Of a DNA stretch of 64,000 bases, positions 8,808 through 17,643 are shown one piece after another (position 1 is the first letter of the stretch; each line of letters starts with the position of its first letter). Position numbers and translations under genes: made by a program. The stretch comes from Pararhizobium gei (GTDB lineage Bacteria; Pseudomonadota; Alphaproteobacteria; Rhizobiales; Rhizobiaceae): positions 2,568,001 to 2,632,000 of the forward strand of contig NZ_CP119409.1 of assembly GCF_029223885.1 (NCBI RefSeq), read 5' to 3'. Under the pieces are notes generated by a model. The model was not told where the DNA came from, did no database searches, and worked only from the letters and a program-made list of their open reading frames with translations.

Positions 8808-9590
8808 ATGCTTATTTCAAAACGTCTTGCCATGGCCGCTTCGGCAGCACTCTTTACACTCATGGCGGGCTCCGCCATGGCCGAGGGTGAAAAAATCGTC
8901 TTCGGGACGGATGCAACTTACCCGCCTTTCGAGTCCGCCGGATCCGGGGGCGAGATCGTCGGCTTCGACATCGATGTTGCCAAGGCATTGTGTGCGGAGA
9001 TGAAAGCTGAATGCACCTTCGTCAACCAGGATTGGGACGGCATCATTCCCGGACTGATCGCCAAGAAATTCGATGCGATCGTATCGTCCATGTCGATTAC
9101 GGAAGAGCGGCTGCAAAAAGTCGACTTCACCGACAAAGTTTACAACACGCCCCCGGCAATCGTCGTGCCCAAGGATTCGGCGATCACAGAAGCGACCGAA
9201 GCTGCTCTTGCAGGCAAAACGATCGGCGCCCAATCTTCAACCACGCACTCCAACTACGCCGAAGCTCATATGAAAGACGCGGAGCTGAAGCTCTACCCGA
9301 CAGCGGACGAATACAAGCTCGACATCGCCAGCGGTCGCATTGACGCGGCCATTGACGACGTTGTCGTTCTGTCGGAATGGCTGAAAACAGCCGATGGCGC
9401 TTGCTGCAAGCTGCTCGCAACGTTGCCGGTCGATCCTGTCATCAACGGCGCAGGCGCTGGCATTGCCGTGCGTAAAGGCGACAATGCTTTGCGGGAAAAA
9501 TTGAATGCCGCCATCAAGGCCGTCCGTGCCAGCGGTGAATACAAGAAGATCAACGATAAATATTTCGATTTCGACGTCTACGGCGGCTGA
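8808..9590 (+). CDS. Amino-acid ABC transporter periplasmic binding protein (SBP family 3)
   Basis: 260 residues: signal peptide (cleavage after SAMA), then a family-3 solute-binding domain with FGTDATYPPFES, VGFDIDVAKALC and DAIVSSMSITEERL, as in lysine/arginine/ornithine and octopine/nopaline binding proteins. ATG 8808 has AGAGAGG upstream; the open frame extends further left but codes for nothing recognisable. It is the first gene of an uptake operon with the two permeases at 9709-11336, from which it is separated by a strong terminator. The ligand is probably a polar or basic amino acid. Confidence 0.92.
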   Translation: MLISKRLAMAASAALFTLMAGSAMAEGEKIVFGTDATYPPFESAGSGGEIVGFDIDVAKALCAEMKAECTFVNQDWDGIIPGLIAKKFDAIVSSMSITEERLQKVDFTDKVYNTPPAIVVPKDSAITEATEAALAGKTIGAQSSTTHSNYAEAHMKDAELKLYPTADEYKLDIASGRIDAAIDDVVVLSEWLKTADGACCKLLATLPVDPVINGAGAGIAVRKGDNALREKLNAAIKAVRASGEYKKINDKYFDFDVYGG

Positions 9591-9613
9591 TCTCGGGATA
9601 GAATCGAAATGCG

Positions 9614-9648
9614 ATGGCGGAAGGCTTGCCCTTCCGCCATTTTTGTTT
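9614..9648 (+). terminator. Intrinsic terminator after the binding-protein gene
   Basis: ATGGCGGAAGG (9614-9624) pairs perfectly with CCTTCCGCCAT (9630-9640) and is followed by TTTTGTTT. It lies inside the operon between the binding protein and the permeases, so it probably acts as a partial terminator giving more binding protein than permease. Confidence 0.85.
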
Positions 9649-9708
9649 GACAAATGCTGCCCAAGAATATGCGTGCCGTAAAAATCGGTCGCAGGGGAAA
9701 ACAGACAT

Positions 9709-10509
9709 ATGCAGGCTGCGTTTGCCGCGCTCTCTTCCGCCGTGTCCTGGTTCGCGGCGATCATCGATCCGTTGTGCGGGCCGGTCGGGATCTTCCGGCT
9801 CTTTGCATCCGGCACGCTCGCTTGCGGCGATACCGGCTGGGGCGACGAGGTCGCCTACGGTCTTCTGATCACCGTAAGCCTCGCCATCTGCACCCTGCCG
9901 GTCGGGCTGGTTCTCGGCTTCTTCATCGCGCTGGCAAAGCAGTCGGACGAACGATCCCTGCGGCTCGCCACCAACATCTACACGACGGTCTTCCGCGGGC
10001 TGCCGGAACTGCTGACGCTGTTCATCGTCTATTACGGCCTGCAAATTCTCGCCCAGCAGGCCATGGCCTCGCTGGGCTATGAGGGGCCGGTCGAAATCAA
10101 TGCGTTCGTCGCCGGCATGATCGCGCTCGGCGTGGTCTTTTCGGCCTATTGTTCGGAGGTGCTGTTCTCCGCCTTCCAGGCCATTCCACGCGGCCAGTAC
10201 GAGGCGGGCGACGCGCTCGGCCTGCACCGCGGCCGCACCATGCGGCTGATCATCCTGCCGCAACTCCTGCGTATCGCCCTTCCGGGCCTTGGCAATCTGT
10301 GGATGGCGCTTCTGAAAGACACGGCCCTCGTCTCGGTCATCGGTCTGCCGGATATTTTGCGCCAGACCGGGGTCGCCGCGCGGGTCACGAAGCACGCCTT
10401 CGAATTCTTCTCGCTGGCCTGCCTGCTGTTCCTGGTGCTCTCCATGGTGTCTTCCATCGTCTTTGCAGGTTTGGAACGCTGGACCAAGCGTTCGGAGATG
10501 GGCCGATGA
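9709..10509 (+). CDS. Amino-acid ABC transporter permease (HisQ/OccQ-like)
   Basis: 266 residues with about five membrane spans and the inner-membrane-component signature: YTTVFRGLPELLTLF (the conserved FRGTPLL-type motif) and the EAA loop around QYEAGDALGLHRGRTMRLIILPQ, which docks the ATPase. It is paired with the next gene, whose ATG overlaps this stop by four bases, so the two permeases probably form a heterodimer. Located in the cytoplasmic membrane. Confidence 0.9.
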   Translation: MQAAFAALSSAVSWFAAIIDPLCGPVGIFRLFASGTLACGDTGWGDEVAYGLLITVSLAICTLPVGLVLGFFIALAKQSDERSLRLATNIYTTVFRGLPELLTLFIVYYGLQILAQQAMASLGYEGPVEINAFVAGMIALGVVFSAYCSEVLFSAFQAIPRGQYEAGDALGLHRGRTMRLIILPQLLRIALPGLGNLWMALLKDTALVSVIGLPDILRQTGVAARVTKHAFEFFSLACLLFLVLSMVSSIVFAGLERWTKRSEMGR

Positions 10510-11336
10510 GCCACCGCGAAACCATGCTCCCCGCCCTGCCCGCACCGCCGGAGGCACTGCGCCGGTACACGCTGTCGCGCTTCGTCGGCAGCGCCGCGCT
10601 CGGCATCTGGCTTGCCGTGTCAGTCGGCATCCTCCTCTTCATTGTCCAATCGTGGAGCGTCGAGAAATTCACAAAATACGGTCCAAGCCTGATTTCCGGG
10701 CTCGGCGTCACCCTGACGCTCGTTGTTATATCCGTCGCGCTGGGAAGCCTCCTTTCCCTGCCGATCGCCTATGGCCGCATGACGAAGAACCGGCTTCTCT
10801 CCTGGATCGCCTATGCCTATGTCTATTTCTTCCGCGGCACGCCGCTGCTGACCCAGCTTTTCCTCGTTTATTACGGGCTGGGCAGTTTCCGCCCTTATCT
10901 GGAAGCCGTCGGCCTGTGGGTATTCCTGCGGGATGCCTGGTTCTGCGCGCTTTTGACTTTTACGCTCAACACCGCCGCCTATCAGGCCGAAATCCTGCGC
11001 GGCGCCATCGAAAGCGTTCCGCGCGGCCAGCACGAGGGATCGGCAGCGCTTGGCCTGCCGAAGCGTATCGCCTTCTTCAAGGTCATTCTGCCGCAGGCCC
11101 TGATCGTTGCGTTGCGCCCCTATGGCAACGAGATCATCCTGATGATCAAGGGCTCGGCCATCGTCGCCATCGTCACCGTCTTCGACCTGATGGGCGAAAC
11201 CCGCCGCGCCTTCTCGCGCACCTATGATTTCCAGATGTATCTCTGGGCGGCCATTCTCTATCTCATCATGGTCGAACTGTTGCGCAATCTCTGGGCCTAC
11301 ATCGAAAACCGGCTGACCCGCCACCTGAAGCGCTAA
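10506..11336 (+). CDS. Amino-acid ABC transporter permease (HisM/OccM-like)
   Basis: 276 residues starting at the ATG that overlaps the previous stop. It contains YFFRGTPLLTQLFLVYYG and the EAA-loop segment GQHEGSAALGLPKRIAFFKVILPQ. Membrane spans begin near residue 30. No ATP-binding subunit follows; the next gene is usg. The transporter must therefore use an ATPase encoded elsewhere or share one with a paralogous system. Confidence 0.9.
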   Translation: MSHRETMLPALPAPPEALRRYTLSRFVGSAALGIWLAVSVGILLFIVQSWSVEKFTKYGPSLISGLGVTLTLVVISVALGSLLSLPIAYGRMTKNRLLSWIAYAYVYFFRGTPLLTQLFLVYYGLGSFRPYLEAVGLWVFLRDAWFCALLTFTLNTAAYQAEILRGAIESVPRGQHEGSAALGLPKRIAFFKVILPQALIVALRPYGNEIILMIKGSAIVAIVTVFDLMGETRRAFSRTYDFQMYLWAAILYLIMVELLRNLWAYIENRLTRHLKR

Positions 11337-11481
11337 TCCTGGCAGCACTCATCTGTATGGGCTGCTAACCCTTTGTTTCTCTAAGAATTTTTCTGGTTTT
11401 TCCGCAGTTTTGTTAATGTCGCGTTAACCAAGTGAATGTTTCACTTGCAAGGACCATCACCGACAAAGATGAGGTCCCGGA

Positions 11482-11748
11482 ATGCATACTGAAATGGAAT
11501 TGCAGCTCAAGGGCTACGGCCTGACGACCGCCCAGATCCTCTATCGGATGCCCGATCATCAAAGCCTGCTGCAGACCTATATCTGGCAGCATTACGATCT
11601 TGAGCCGCATTTTCCGGAAATGAAGAGCTTTCTCAAATTCTGGCAGGAAACGCTGGAAGGCCCGCTGCATTCGGTGCGCTATGTCCACCGCAAGCTGATT
11701 TCCGCAACGGACTGGCGCGCGCTGCAGGGCGAGTTCGTCATCAACTGA
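11482..11748 (+). CDS. usg: Usg family protein
   Basis: 88 residues matching the small Usg protein conserved in alphaproteobacteria: LKGYGLTTAQILYRMPDHQ and YIWQHYDLEPHFPEM are distinctive, with a C-terminal PLHSVRYVHR. Its biochemical role is unknown. The start ATG has GAGG 7-10 bases upstream. It stands alone between the transporter operon and a converging short-chain dehydrogenase gene. Confidence 0.9.
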   Translation: MHTEMELQLKGYGLTTAQILYRMPDHQSLLQTYIWQHYDLEPHFPEMKSFLKFWQETLEGPLHSVRYVHRKLISATDWRALQGEFVIN

Positions 11749-11773
11749 CCGCTGGCCCTGCAGGCTCCGGGCA

Positions 11774-12478
11774 TCAAACGGATCGTGTGATGCCGCCATC
11801 GATTCGAATGTTCTGGCCGGTGATATAGCCGCCGCGGTCGGACGCCAGAAGCGCCACCAGTTCGGCCACTTCTTCTGACGTGCCGTAGCGTTTCATGGGG
11901 ATGCGCTCGCGACGCTCCTCCGTCTCCGGCAGGCTGTCGATAAAGCCCGGCAGGACATTGTTCATGCGGATATTGTCGCCGGCATAGCGATCGGAAAACA
12001 GCTTGGTGAAGGCGGCAAGCCCCGATCGGAAAACGCCCGAGGTCGGAAACAGCGGATCGGGCTCGAAGGTGGCATAGGTTGAAATATTGACGATGCTGCC
12101 GGATTTCTGCTCCAGCATGATCGGCGTCACCAGCCGCGTTGGCCTGACGACATTGAGGAAATAGACCTCCATGCCCTTGTGCCAGTCTTCGTCCGTCAGA
12201 TCCAGAACAGCGGCGCGGGGGCCATGGCCGGCCGAATTGACCAGCGCATCCACCCTGCCCCATCTGTCATAGGCCGCGTCCACCAGCCGCTTCAGATCGT
12301 CATTCGACTGGTTGGAGCCGGTAATCCCGATACCGCCCAGTTCCTGTGCCAGCGCCTCCCCTTTTCCGGACGAGGACAGGATCGCCACAAAAAACCCTTC
12401 CGCCGCGAGCCTTCTCGCCGACACCGCGCCCATGCCGGACCCGCCCGCCGTAATAATCGCCACTTTCTGATCCGTCAC
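11774..12478 (-). CDS. Short-chain dehydrogenase/reductase (SDR)
   Basis: About 234 residues from GTG 12478, which has GAGGGAG six bases upstream; longer starts lack a ribosome site. Classical SDR features: TAGGSGMGAVSARRLA as the dinucleotide-binding glycine motif (TGxxxGxG type), NSAGHG at the NNAG position, and INIRMNNVLPGF as the PG motif. The usual catalytic YxxxK reads SGVFRSGLAAFTKL, so the Tyr is replaced by Phe (FRSGL), and the paired Lys is also not in the standard place. The protein may be a divergent or non-classical SDR. Substrate unknown. Confidence 0.82.
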   Translation of the reverse strand: MTDQKVAIITAGGSGMGAVSARRLAAEGFFVAILSSSGKGEALAQELGGIGITGSNQSNDDLKRLVDAAYDRWGRVDALVNSAGHGPRAAVLDLTDEDWHKGMEVYFLNVVRPTRLVTPIMLEQKSGSIVNISTYATFEPDPLFPTSGVFRSGLAAFTKLFSDRYAGDNIRMNNVLPGFIDSLPETEERRERIPMKRYGTSEEVAELVALLASDRGGYITGQNIRIDGGITRSV

Positions 12479-12583
12479 GTCTGTCTCCCTCTTGGTTGTC
12501 ACCGCGATACAATCAGCCGAATCGGCGTGCGGCAATCGAGAAATACTGCACATGATATCAGCGGCAATCCTTGAAGGCGCGCG

Positions 12584-13312
12584 TCAGACATGAACCTCGC
12601 CATGCGCCAGTTCCCCGTCGCCAGGCTCCCGATGCACGGCGCCGTAGACGATGAAGGCATAGAAAATCGCGATAAGGGCGATCACCACCCAGCCGGAGAC
12701 GGGGCCAAGCGCCGCGTTGGAGGCGACCTGTGACAGGTAGCTGCCATGACGCGCCTCGTCGCTACCGTCTGGCTGCATGGTCTGTGAAGAGATCTTGAGG
12801 CACCAGGCAAGCAGCAGAATGAAATACATCCAGCAATAATTGCGCCTGAGGCGACGGCAAAGCGCCTCGCGATAACTCATCAGGAATGCCGGCCGGCGCA
12901 GGCTGTCGGCGATCGGCACGGCCCATGCGGCGGAAAACGAATCCTGTGGATGAAGCATCTGCGCAAAATATCCCCGCTCCAACTGTCTTACACGCGCCCG
13001 GTAGACATCGAAGAAACGATAGCGGCGCGCTTCGATGTAGAGCAGCAGTGACACGAGCAACATGGCAAACAGCATGACGCTATGATGCGAGGCCGGCGCC
13101 GACAACGTCACCGACATAAGAGCCGCAACCACTGTGATGGCCCAGTTCGAGGTCCTGTCGATCCGGTCGCGCCAGCCGGCCATGCGGGCCATTTCGCCAC
13201 GATAATAATGAATCAGTGCCGTGATCGCCTCCGAAGACGTCGCAGGCAGTGGCGGCCCCTTCGGCTCGCTGTTCTTCGTCAAGAGCCCGAGCGGGCTGAA
13301 CTCCGTCGCCAT
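12584..13312 (-). CDS. DUF2270 integral membrane protein
   Basis: 242 residues. After a soluble N-terminus, the core ITALIHYYRGEMARMAGWRDRID followed by two membrane spans and LLLYIEARRYRFFDVYRARVR is characteristic of DUF2270. Two further hydrophobic segments lie near residues 160-180 and 205-225. Function is unknown. ATG 13312 is preceded by GGGAGAGACATC. Confidence 0.87.
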   Translation of the reverse strand: MATEFSPLGLLTKNSEPKGPPLPATSSEAITALIHYYRGEMARMAGWRDRIDRTSNWAITVVAALMSVTLSAPASHHSVMLFAMLLVSLLLYIEARRYRFFDVYRARVRQLERGYFAQMLHPQDSFSAAWAVPIADSLRRPAFLMSYREALCRRLRRNYCWMYFILLLAWCLKISSQTMQPDGSDEARHGSYLSQVASNAALGPVSGWVVIALIAIFYAFIVYGAVHREPGDGELAHGEVHV

Positions 13313-13449
13313 GATGTCTCTCCCGTCATTTTGTTCTTTTGGTCATCATGGGCCGAATCTCGGTCGCGACAACCGGTTTTCAAGCTGCCACTCCGGATTT
13401 GCCGGTTTTTGATTTGCCAAACCGCGAGCCGCCTCGTAAAAGCGCGGCC

Positions 13450-14265
13450 ATGCAGAAGATCGATGAAGAAGCCCTCGCCGAAGCCTACAACCGCGCGCTC
13501 GCCCTGGAGAAATCCGGTGACGTCGATGCTGCCGTCAAAGCCTATGCGGAGGTGCTCGCCATCGATCCCGAGGATCACGGCGGTGCAGCGGTCCGCATCG
13601 CATCCCTCGGACACGGGGAAACGCCCGACAAAGCGCCGGACGCCTATGTGACGACCCTCTTCGACCAGCATGCCGGGGTTTTCGAGGACGTCTTGGTCGA
13701 GCAGTTGAATTATCACGTGCCGATGATGGTGCGCCAGCGCCTTCAGGCACTGAAGCTCGGTCCCTTCGAGCGCGTGCTCGACCTTGGCTGCGGCACGGGA
13801 CTCACCGGCGGCGCGCTGCGCGACATGGCCACCGATCTGACCGGCATCGATCTGTCGGAAAACATGGTCGAAATCGCCCATGAAAAAGATATCTACGATA
13901 CGCTCTATGTCGCCGAAGTGGTCGATTTTCTCGAGGACAATGACGACGCGCCCTTCGACCTCATCACCGCCACCGACGTACTGCCCTATCTCGGCGGGCT
14001 CGAGGCCCTGTTCTTTGGCGCCGCGGAAAACATGAACCCGGGCGGTCTGCTGGTTTTTTCGAGCGAAACACTGCCGGACGAGACTTTTGCCGGCCGCAAT
14101 TTCATGGTGGGCCCGCACCAGCGCTTCGCCCATCACGAGGCCTATGTCCGCCAGCGCCTCGATGCCATCGACTTCGACGTGGTCGAACTGACGGAGATCA
14201 CCGTGCGCATGGAGGACGGTGCGCCGATCGCGGGCCATCTGGTCATTGCCCGATATCGTGGCTGA
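13450..14265 (+). CDS. SAM-dependent methyltransferase with TPR-like N-terminus
   Basis: 271 residues from ATG 13450 (the frame is open from 13339; the preceding residues look non-coding and no start has a strong ribosome site). A TPR-like helix pair (ALALEKSGDVDAAVKAYAEVLAIDPED) is followed by a class I methyltransferase domain: VLDLGCGTGLTGGAL is motif I, LTGIDLSENMVEIA motif II and FDLITATDVLPYLG motif IV. This matches the predicted methyltransferase (TPR) family COG4976. Substrate unknown. Confidence 0.85.
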   Translation: MQKIDEEALAEAYNRALALEKSGDVDAAVKAYAEVLAIDPEDHGGAAVRIASLGHGETPDKAPDAYVTTLFDQHAGVFEDVLVEQLNYHVPMMVRQRLQALKLGPFERVLDLGCGTGLTGGALRDMATDLTGIDLSENMVEIAHEKDIYDTLYVAEVVDFLEDNDDAPFDLITATDVLPYLGGLEALFFGAAENMNPGGLLVFSSETLPDETFAGRNFMVGPHQRFAHHEAYVRQRLDAIDFDVVELTEITVRMEDGAPIAGHLVIARYRG

Positions 14266-14438
14266 TCCGCGTCTCCGGTTGCACGGGCGCAAACGCGAAA
14301 AGATATCACAAGCCGGTATCAAATACGTCTTCGAAATGCAGCCGGAAATAGATTTCACCACCCTGACGAGCATCAGGTTTGTAGAAGAACACTCGTTATT
14401 CCCGTTACGTTGCCCACACAACTTAAGGGGGAACGGCA

Positions 14439-16043
14439 ATGGAATTTTATTCATGGCTTATCGCGGCTGGCGGGCTCGTCGGCGCCCTGTCGAGCTTTTT
14501 TAGGGAAACGCTGGGATTGCAACCCGTACCCCTGTTGATCGCACTGCTCACCCCGGCCCTTTTGCTCTACGGCCGGCATGAAGTGCGCCTCAACCGGCTT
14601 CGTGCCATCCAGGAATTTCTGCTCTCGTTCGGCAGCAAGGCCGAAGCGCAGATGGCAACCAGCAAGGACGACAAAGGTGCCGGCGAGCAGAATGCGGCGG
14701 CCAAGCCCGACGCCAATCTGCAGCAGTCTCCTCAACGCGACAAGGACGTCCGGCTGTCGTCGAACCCCTCCTTTGAATTCGTCAAATCAAAATATACCTC
14801 CGACATCCGTGTTGAGGACCCGAAGGACGGCAGGAAATACACGGAGTTGAACCACGTCGAACAGATCGACCGCATCATCGACACCATCGGACCTTTCGGC
14901 GCCGGGCGGGACCGGAAAATGTTCCTGTCATCGCTTGGTCTCATCCTCCTGTCCTATTTCGGCTTCTCGGCGCTTCAGGATACGCTGACCTGCGGTTTCG
15001 GGATGCAAAGCTGCCCTGCGGCCGTCGGACGGGATGCCTATGCTGTGCAACTGGTCGTTATCGGCTCTCTCGCCTTTGCCGGAGCCTATGTCGCCGCTAT
15101 TCGCACCTTCGTGCGTGCCGTTGCGGTCTTTGATCTGTCGCCCTACACTTTTTTGCGGCACACGGCGGAGATCGTGGCATCGGTCATCTTCACCATCTTC
15201 CTGTTTGCTGCCTTCCGCGATCCCGTCGCCACCTTCACCGGACAGTCTGCAGCCGAACAGCAAAACGCCAATATTCCCGTCATCTGGTACGGTCTGGCAC
15301 CTCTGCTCGGGCTCCTGCCGCAGAGCGCGACGAAATTCGCGATGGTTAAGTTCCAGTCGCTGATCAACTGGATCAAGACGACAGATGATCGCTTCATAGA
15401 GGTCACCAAGATCACCTCGCCTGATATCATCGACGGAATCGACTACGAGACGCGGTTCAGGCTTGAGGAATGCGGCATCTACGACGTCCAGAATCTTGCG
15501 ACCTATAATCCGATCATGCTGCACATCGAATCGCCTTACGGCATCTACCAGACCATCGACTGGGTGGCCCAGGCCCAGCTATGTCACATCCTGGGACCGG
15601 AAAAGTTCATGATCTTCCGCGAGTTGAACATCCGCACTATCTTCGATCTGGAGCGTGCGATCGGCAGCGAACATTCGCCCAAGGAATTCGACGAAATCTG
15701 CGCCGGCATTCTCTTTGCCTCGACAAGCAACCTCAGGAAAACGCTCGATATCAGCAAGATCAGTCCGATGGTCTTCGAGGACGGACAGGCAAAGCAGGTG
15801 ACGGGCGACGCATTCTGCCTCTGGGCCCGCAGCCGTATTCAGTCGGACGATCCTTCGGAGGCTGCCGAACATGTCTTGCGATGGATCGCCGACGATCTCC
15901 ATGTACGCCGCCTGCGCCGGATCTGGCTCGACATCTCCGCAAGCCTGGGGCCGGACGCCGAAAGATTGCCGGATACGGTGCTTCCGAAGCCGCGCCCGGT
16001 CCCGCTTCCCGTCCCGATCCAGGCCAACGCCAACATCGGATAG
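14439..16043 (+). CDS. Membrane protein of unknown function
   Basis: 534 residues that I do not recognise. Hydrophobic segments lie near residues 5-45 and four more between about 165 and 300 (for example SLGLILLSYFGFSAL and VVIGSLAFAGAYVAAI), and a soluble C-terminal domain of about 230 residues contains TPDI(I)DGIDYETRFRLEECGIYDVQNLATYNP-like sequence. That stretch resembles a helix-hairpin-helix or SAM-like fold used for finding partners, but this is a guess. ATG 14439 follows GGGGGAACGGCA. It stands alone between a methyltransferase and a dehydrogenase. Confidence 0.75.
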   Translation: MEFYSWLIAAGGLVGALSSFFRETLGLQPVPLLIALLTPALLLYGRHEVRLNRLRAIQEFLLSFGSKAEAQMATSKDDKGAGEQNAAAKPDANLQQSPQRDKDVRLSSNPSFEFVKSKYTSDIRVEDPKDGRKYTELNHVEQIDRIIDTIGPFGAGRDRKMFLSSLGLILLSYFGFSALQDTLTCGFGMQSCPAAVGRDAYAVQLVVIGSLAFAGAYVAAIRTFVRAVAVFDLSPYTFLRHTAEIVASVIFTIFLFAAFRDPVATFTGQSAAEQQNANIPVIWYGLAPLLGLLPQSATKFAMVKFQSLINWIKTTDDRFIEVTKITSPDIIDGIDYETRFRLEECGIYDVQNLATYNPIMLHIESPYGIYQTIDWVAQAQLCHILGPEKFMIFRELNIRTIFDLERAIGSEHSPKEFDEICAGILFASTSNLRKTLDISKISPMVFEDGQAKQVTGDAFCLWARSRIQSDDPSEAAEHVLRWIADDLHVRRLRRIWLDISASLGPDAERLPDTVLPKPRPVPLPVPIQANANIG

Positions 16044-16180
16044 GACCACGTCTCATGGCCCTGAGCGCCGTGGATGGCCCGTCGCGAGCAATAGAAAGGA
16101 CATGCTGCAGGGGAAGACTTCCCCCGATCCGCCACATCGGCTAAGGCTCGACATGAACACAGCAAACCGGGAGTGTCGGG

Positions 16181-17050
16181 ATGGCGAAAGTTGCATTTAT
16201 CGGTCTGGGCGTGATGGGTTACCCCATGGCTCGGCACCTGAAGGTCAAGGGCGGCCATGATCTCACCGTTTACAACCGCACGATCGCCAAGGCACAGGCC
16301 TGGGCTGCGGAGTTCGGCGGCCGCGCGGTCGCAACCCCGGCCGAAGCCGCCGCCGGTGCGGACTTCGTCTTCTGCTGTGTCGGCAATGACGACGACCTGC
16401 GTTCGGTGACCACAGGCGCCAACGGCGCCTTCGAGACGCTGGAAAAAGATGCCGTCTTCATCGATAACACCACCGCCTCGGCCGAGGTCGCCCGCGAGCT
16501 TGATGCGACGGCACGGGAAAGAGGCGCCCATTTCATCGACGCCCCGGTCTCCGGCGGCCAGGCCGGCGCCGAAAACGGCGTGCTGACCGTCATGTGCGGC
16601 GGCGATCCCGAGGTTTTCGCGCGCGCCAGGCCCGTGATCGACGCCTATGCCCGCATGGTCGGCCTGATGGGCCCGGCCGGCAGCGGTCAGCTGACCAAGA
16701 TGGTCAACCAGATCTGCATTGCCGGCCTGGTGCAAGGGCTGGCGGAAGGCATCCATTTCGGCAAGCGCGCCGGCCTCGACATCGAAGCCGTCATCGAGGT
16801 CATCTCAAAGGGCGCCGCCGGCTCCTGGCAGATGGAAAACCGCCACAAGACCATGGCTTCAGGACAGTATGAATTCGGCTTCGCCGTCGACTGGATGCGA
16901 AAGGATCTCGACATCGTACTCACCGAAGCCCGCCGCAATGGTGCCACCCTGCCGGTGACGGCCCTGGTCGATCAGTTCTACGCCGATGTCCAGTCCCTCG
17001 GCGGCAACCGCTGGGACACGTCCTCGCTTCTGGCACGGCTGGAAAAATAG
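16181..17050 (+). CDS. 3-hydroxyisobutyrate dehydrogenase-family NAD(P) oxidoreductase
   Basis: 289 residues of the beta-hydroxyacid dehydrogenase family. The N-terminal Rossmann motif is FIGLGVMGYPMARHL, the substrate-binding signature FIDAPVSGGQAGAENG carries the conserved Ser-Gly-Gly, and GSGQLTKMVNQICIAG holds the catalytic Lys (KMVNQ). Family members act on 3-hydroxyisobutyrate, tartronate semialdehyde or succinic semialdehyde; the sequence alone does not separate them. It is followed by a converging Lrp-type regulator. Confidence 0.88.
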   Translation: MAKVAFIGLGVMGYPMARHLKVKGGHDLTVYNRTIAKAQAWAAEFGGRAVATPAEAAAGADFVFCCVGNDDDLRSVTTGANGAFETLEKDAVFIDNTTASAEVARELDATARERGAHFIDAPVSGGQAGAENGVLTVMCGGDPEVFARARPVIDAYARMVGLMGPAGSGQLTKMVNQICIAGLVQGLAEGIHFGKRAGLDIEAVIEVISKGAAGSWQMENRHKTMASGQYEFGFAVDWMRKDLDIVLTEARRNGATLPVTALVDQFYADVQSLGGNRWDTSSLLARLEK

Positions 17051-17090
17051 GCATCAGAACTGCAGCGGGGCGAGATCAGCCTCTCCCTGC

Positions 17091-17579
17091 TCAATCCTCG
17101 CCGGATTTCGCCTGGTCGATCTGCATGTAATCGAGCGGCAGCTGGGTCGTATATTTGATCTGCTCCATCGCAAAGGATGACGATACATCGCGGATTTCGA
17201 TCTTGGCGATCAACCGCTTGTAGAAGGCGTCATAAGCGGCGATATCGGGCACGACGACGCGCAGAAGATAATCCACGTCACCGCTCATGCGATAGAACTC
17301 CACGACCTCAGGAAATTCCCCCACCACTTCCGAGAAGCGCTTCAGCCATTCGATCGAATGCGTGTTTGTGCGGATTGAGACGAAGACGGTGACCTTGGTG
17401 TTGATCTTGGCCGGATCGAGCAATGCAACCCGGCCGCGGATGACGCCGTCTTCCTCCATCTTCTGGATGCGCCGCCAGCATGGCGTCGTCGACAGGCCGA
17501 CCTTCTTGGCGAGATCGGCAACAGCCAGTGTGGAATCCTCCTGCAACAGGCGCAGGATTTTGCGATCAAGACGGTCCAT
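17091..17579 (-). CDS. Lrp/AsnC-family transcriptional regulator
   Basis: 162 residues. The N-terminal helix-turn-helix (LDRKILRLLQEDSTLAVADLAKKVGLSTTPCWRRIQ) is typical of Lrp/AsnC, followed by the RAM ligand-binding domain with VVEFYRMSGDVDYLLRVVVPD. Such proteins are octameric feast/famine regulators responding to amino acids. The ATG has GGGGAG upstream. The target genes are not evident; it converges with the dehydrogenase at 16181 and the upstream gene is the DNA-repair pair. Confidence 0.92.
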   Translation of the reverse strand: MDRLDRKILRLLQEDSTLAVADLAKKVGLSTTPCWRRIQKMEEDGVIRGRVALLDPAKINTKVTVFVSIRTNTHSIEWLKRFSEVVGEFPEVVEFYRMSGDVDYLLRVVVPDIAAYDAFYKRLIAKIEIRDVSSSFAMEQIKYTTQLPLDYMQIDQAKSGED

Positions 17580-17643
17580 AGGGCTCCCCTTCGAATATTA
17601 TTCTGTTTATAGCGAAAAAATATTTCATTAAAAGAATTTTGTT

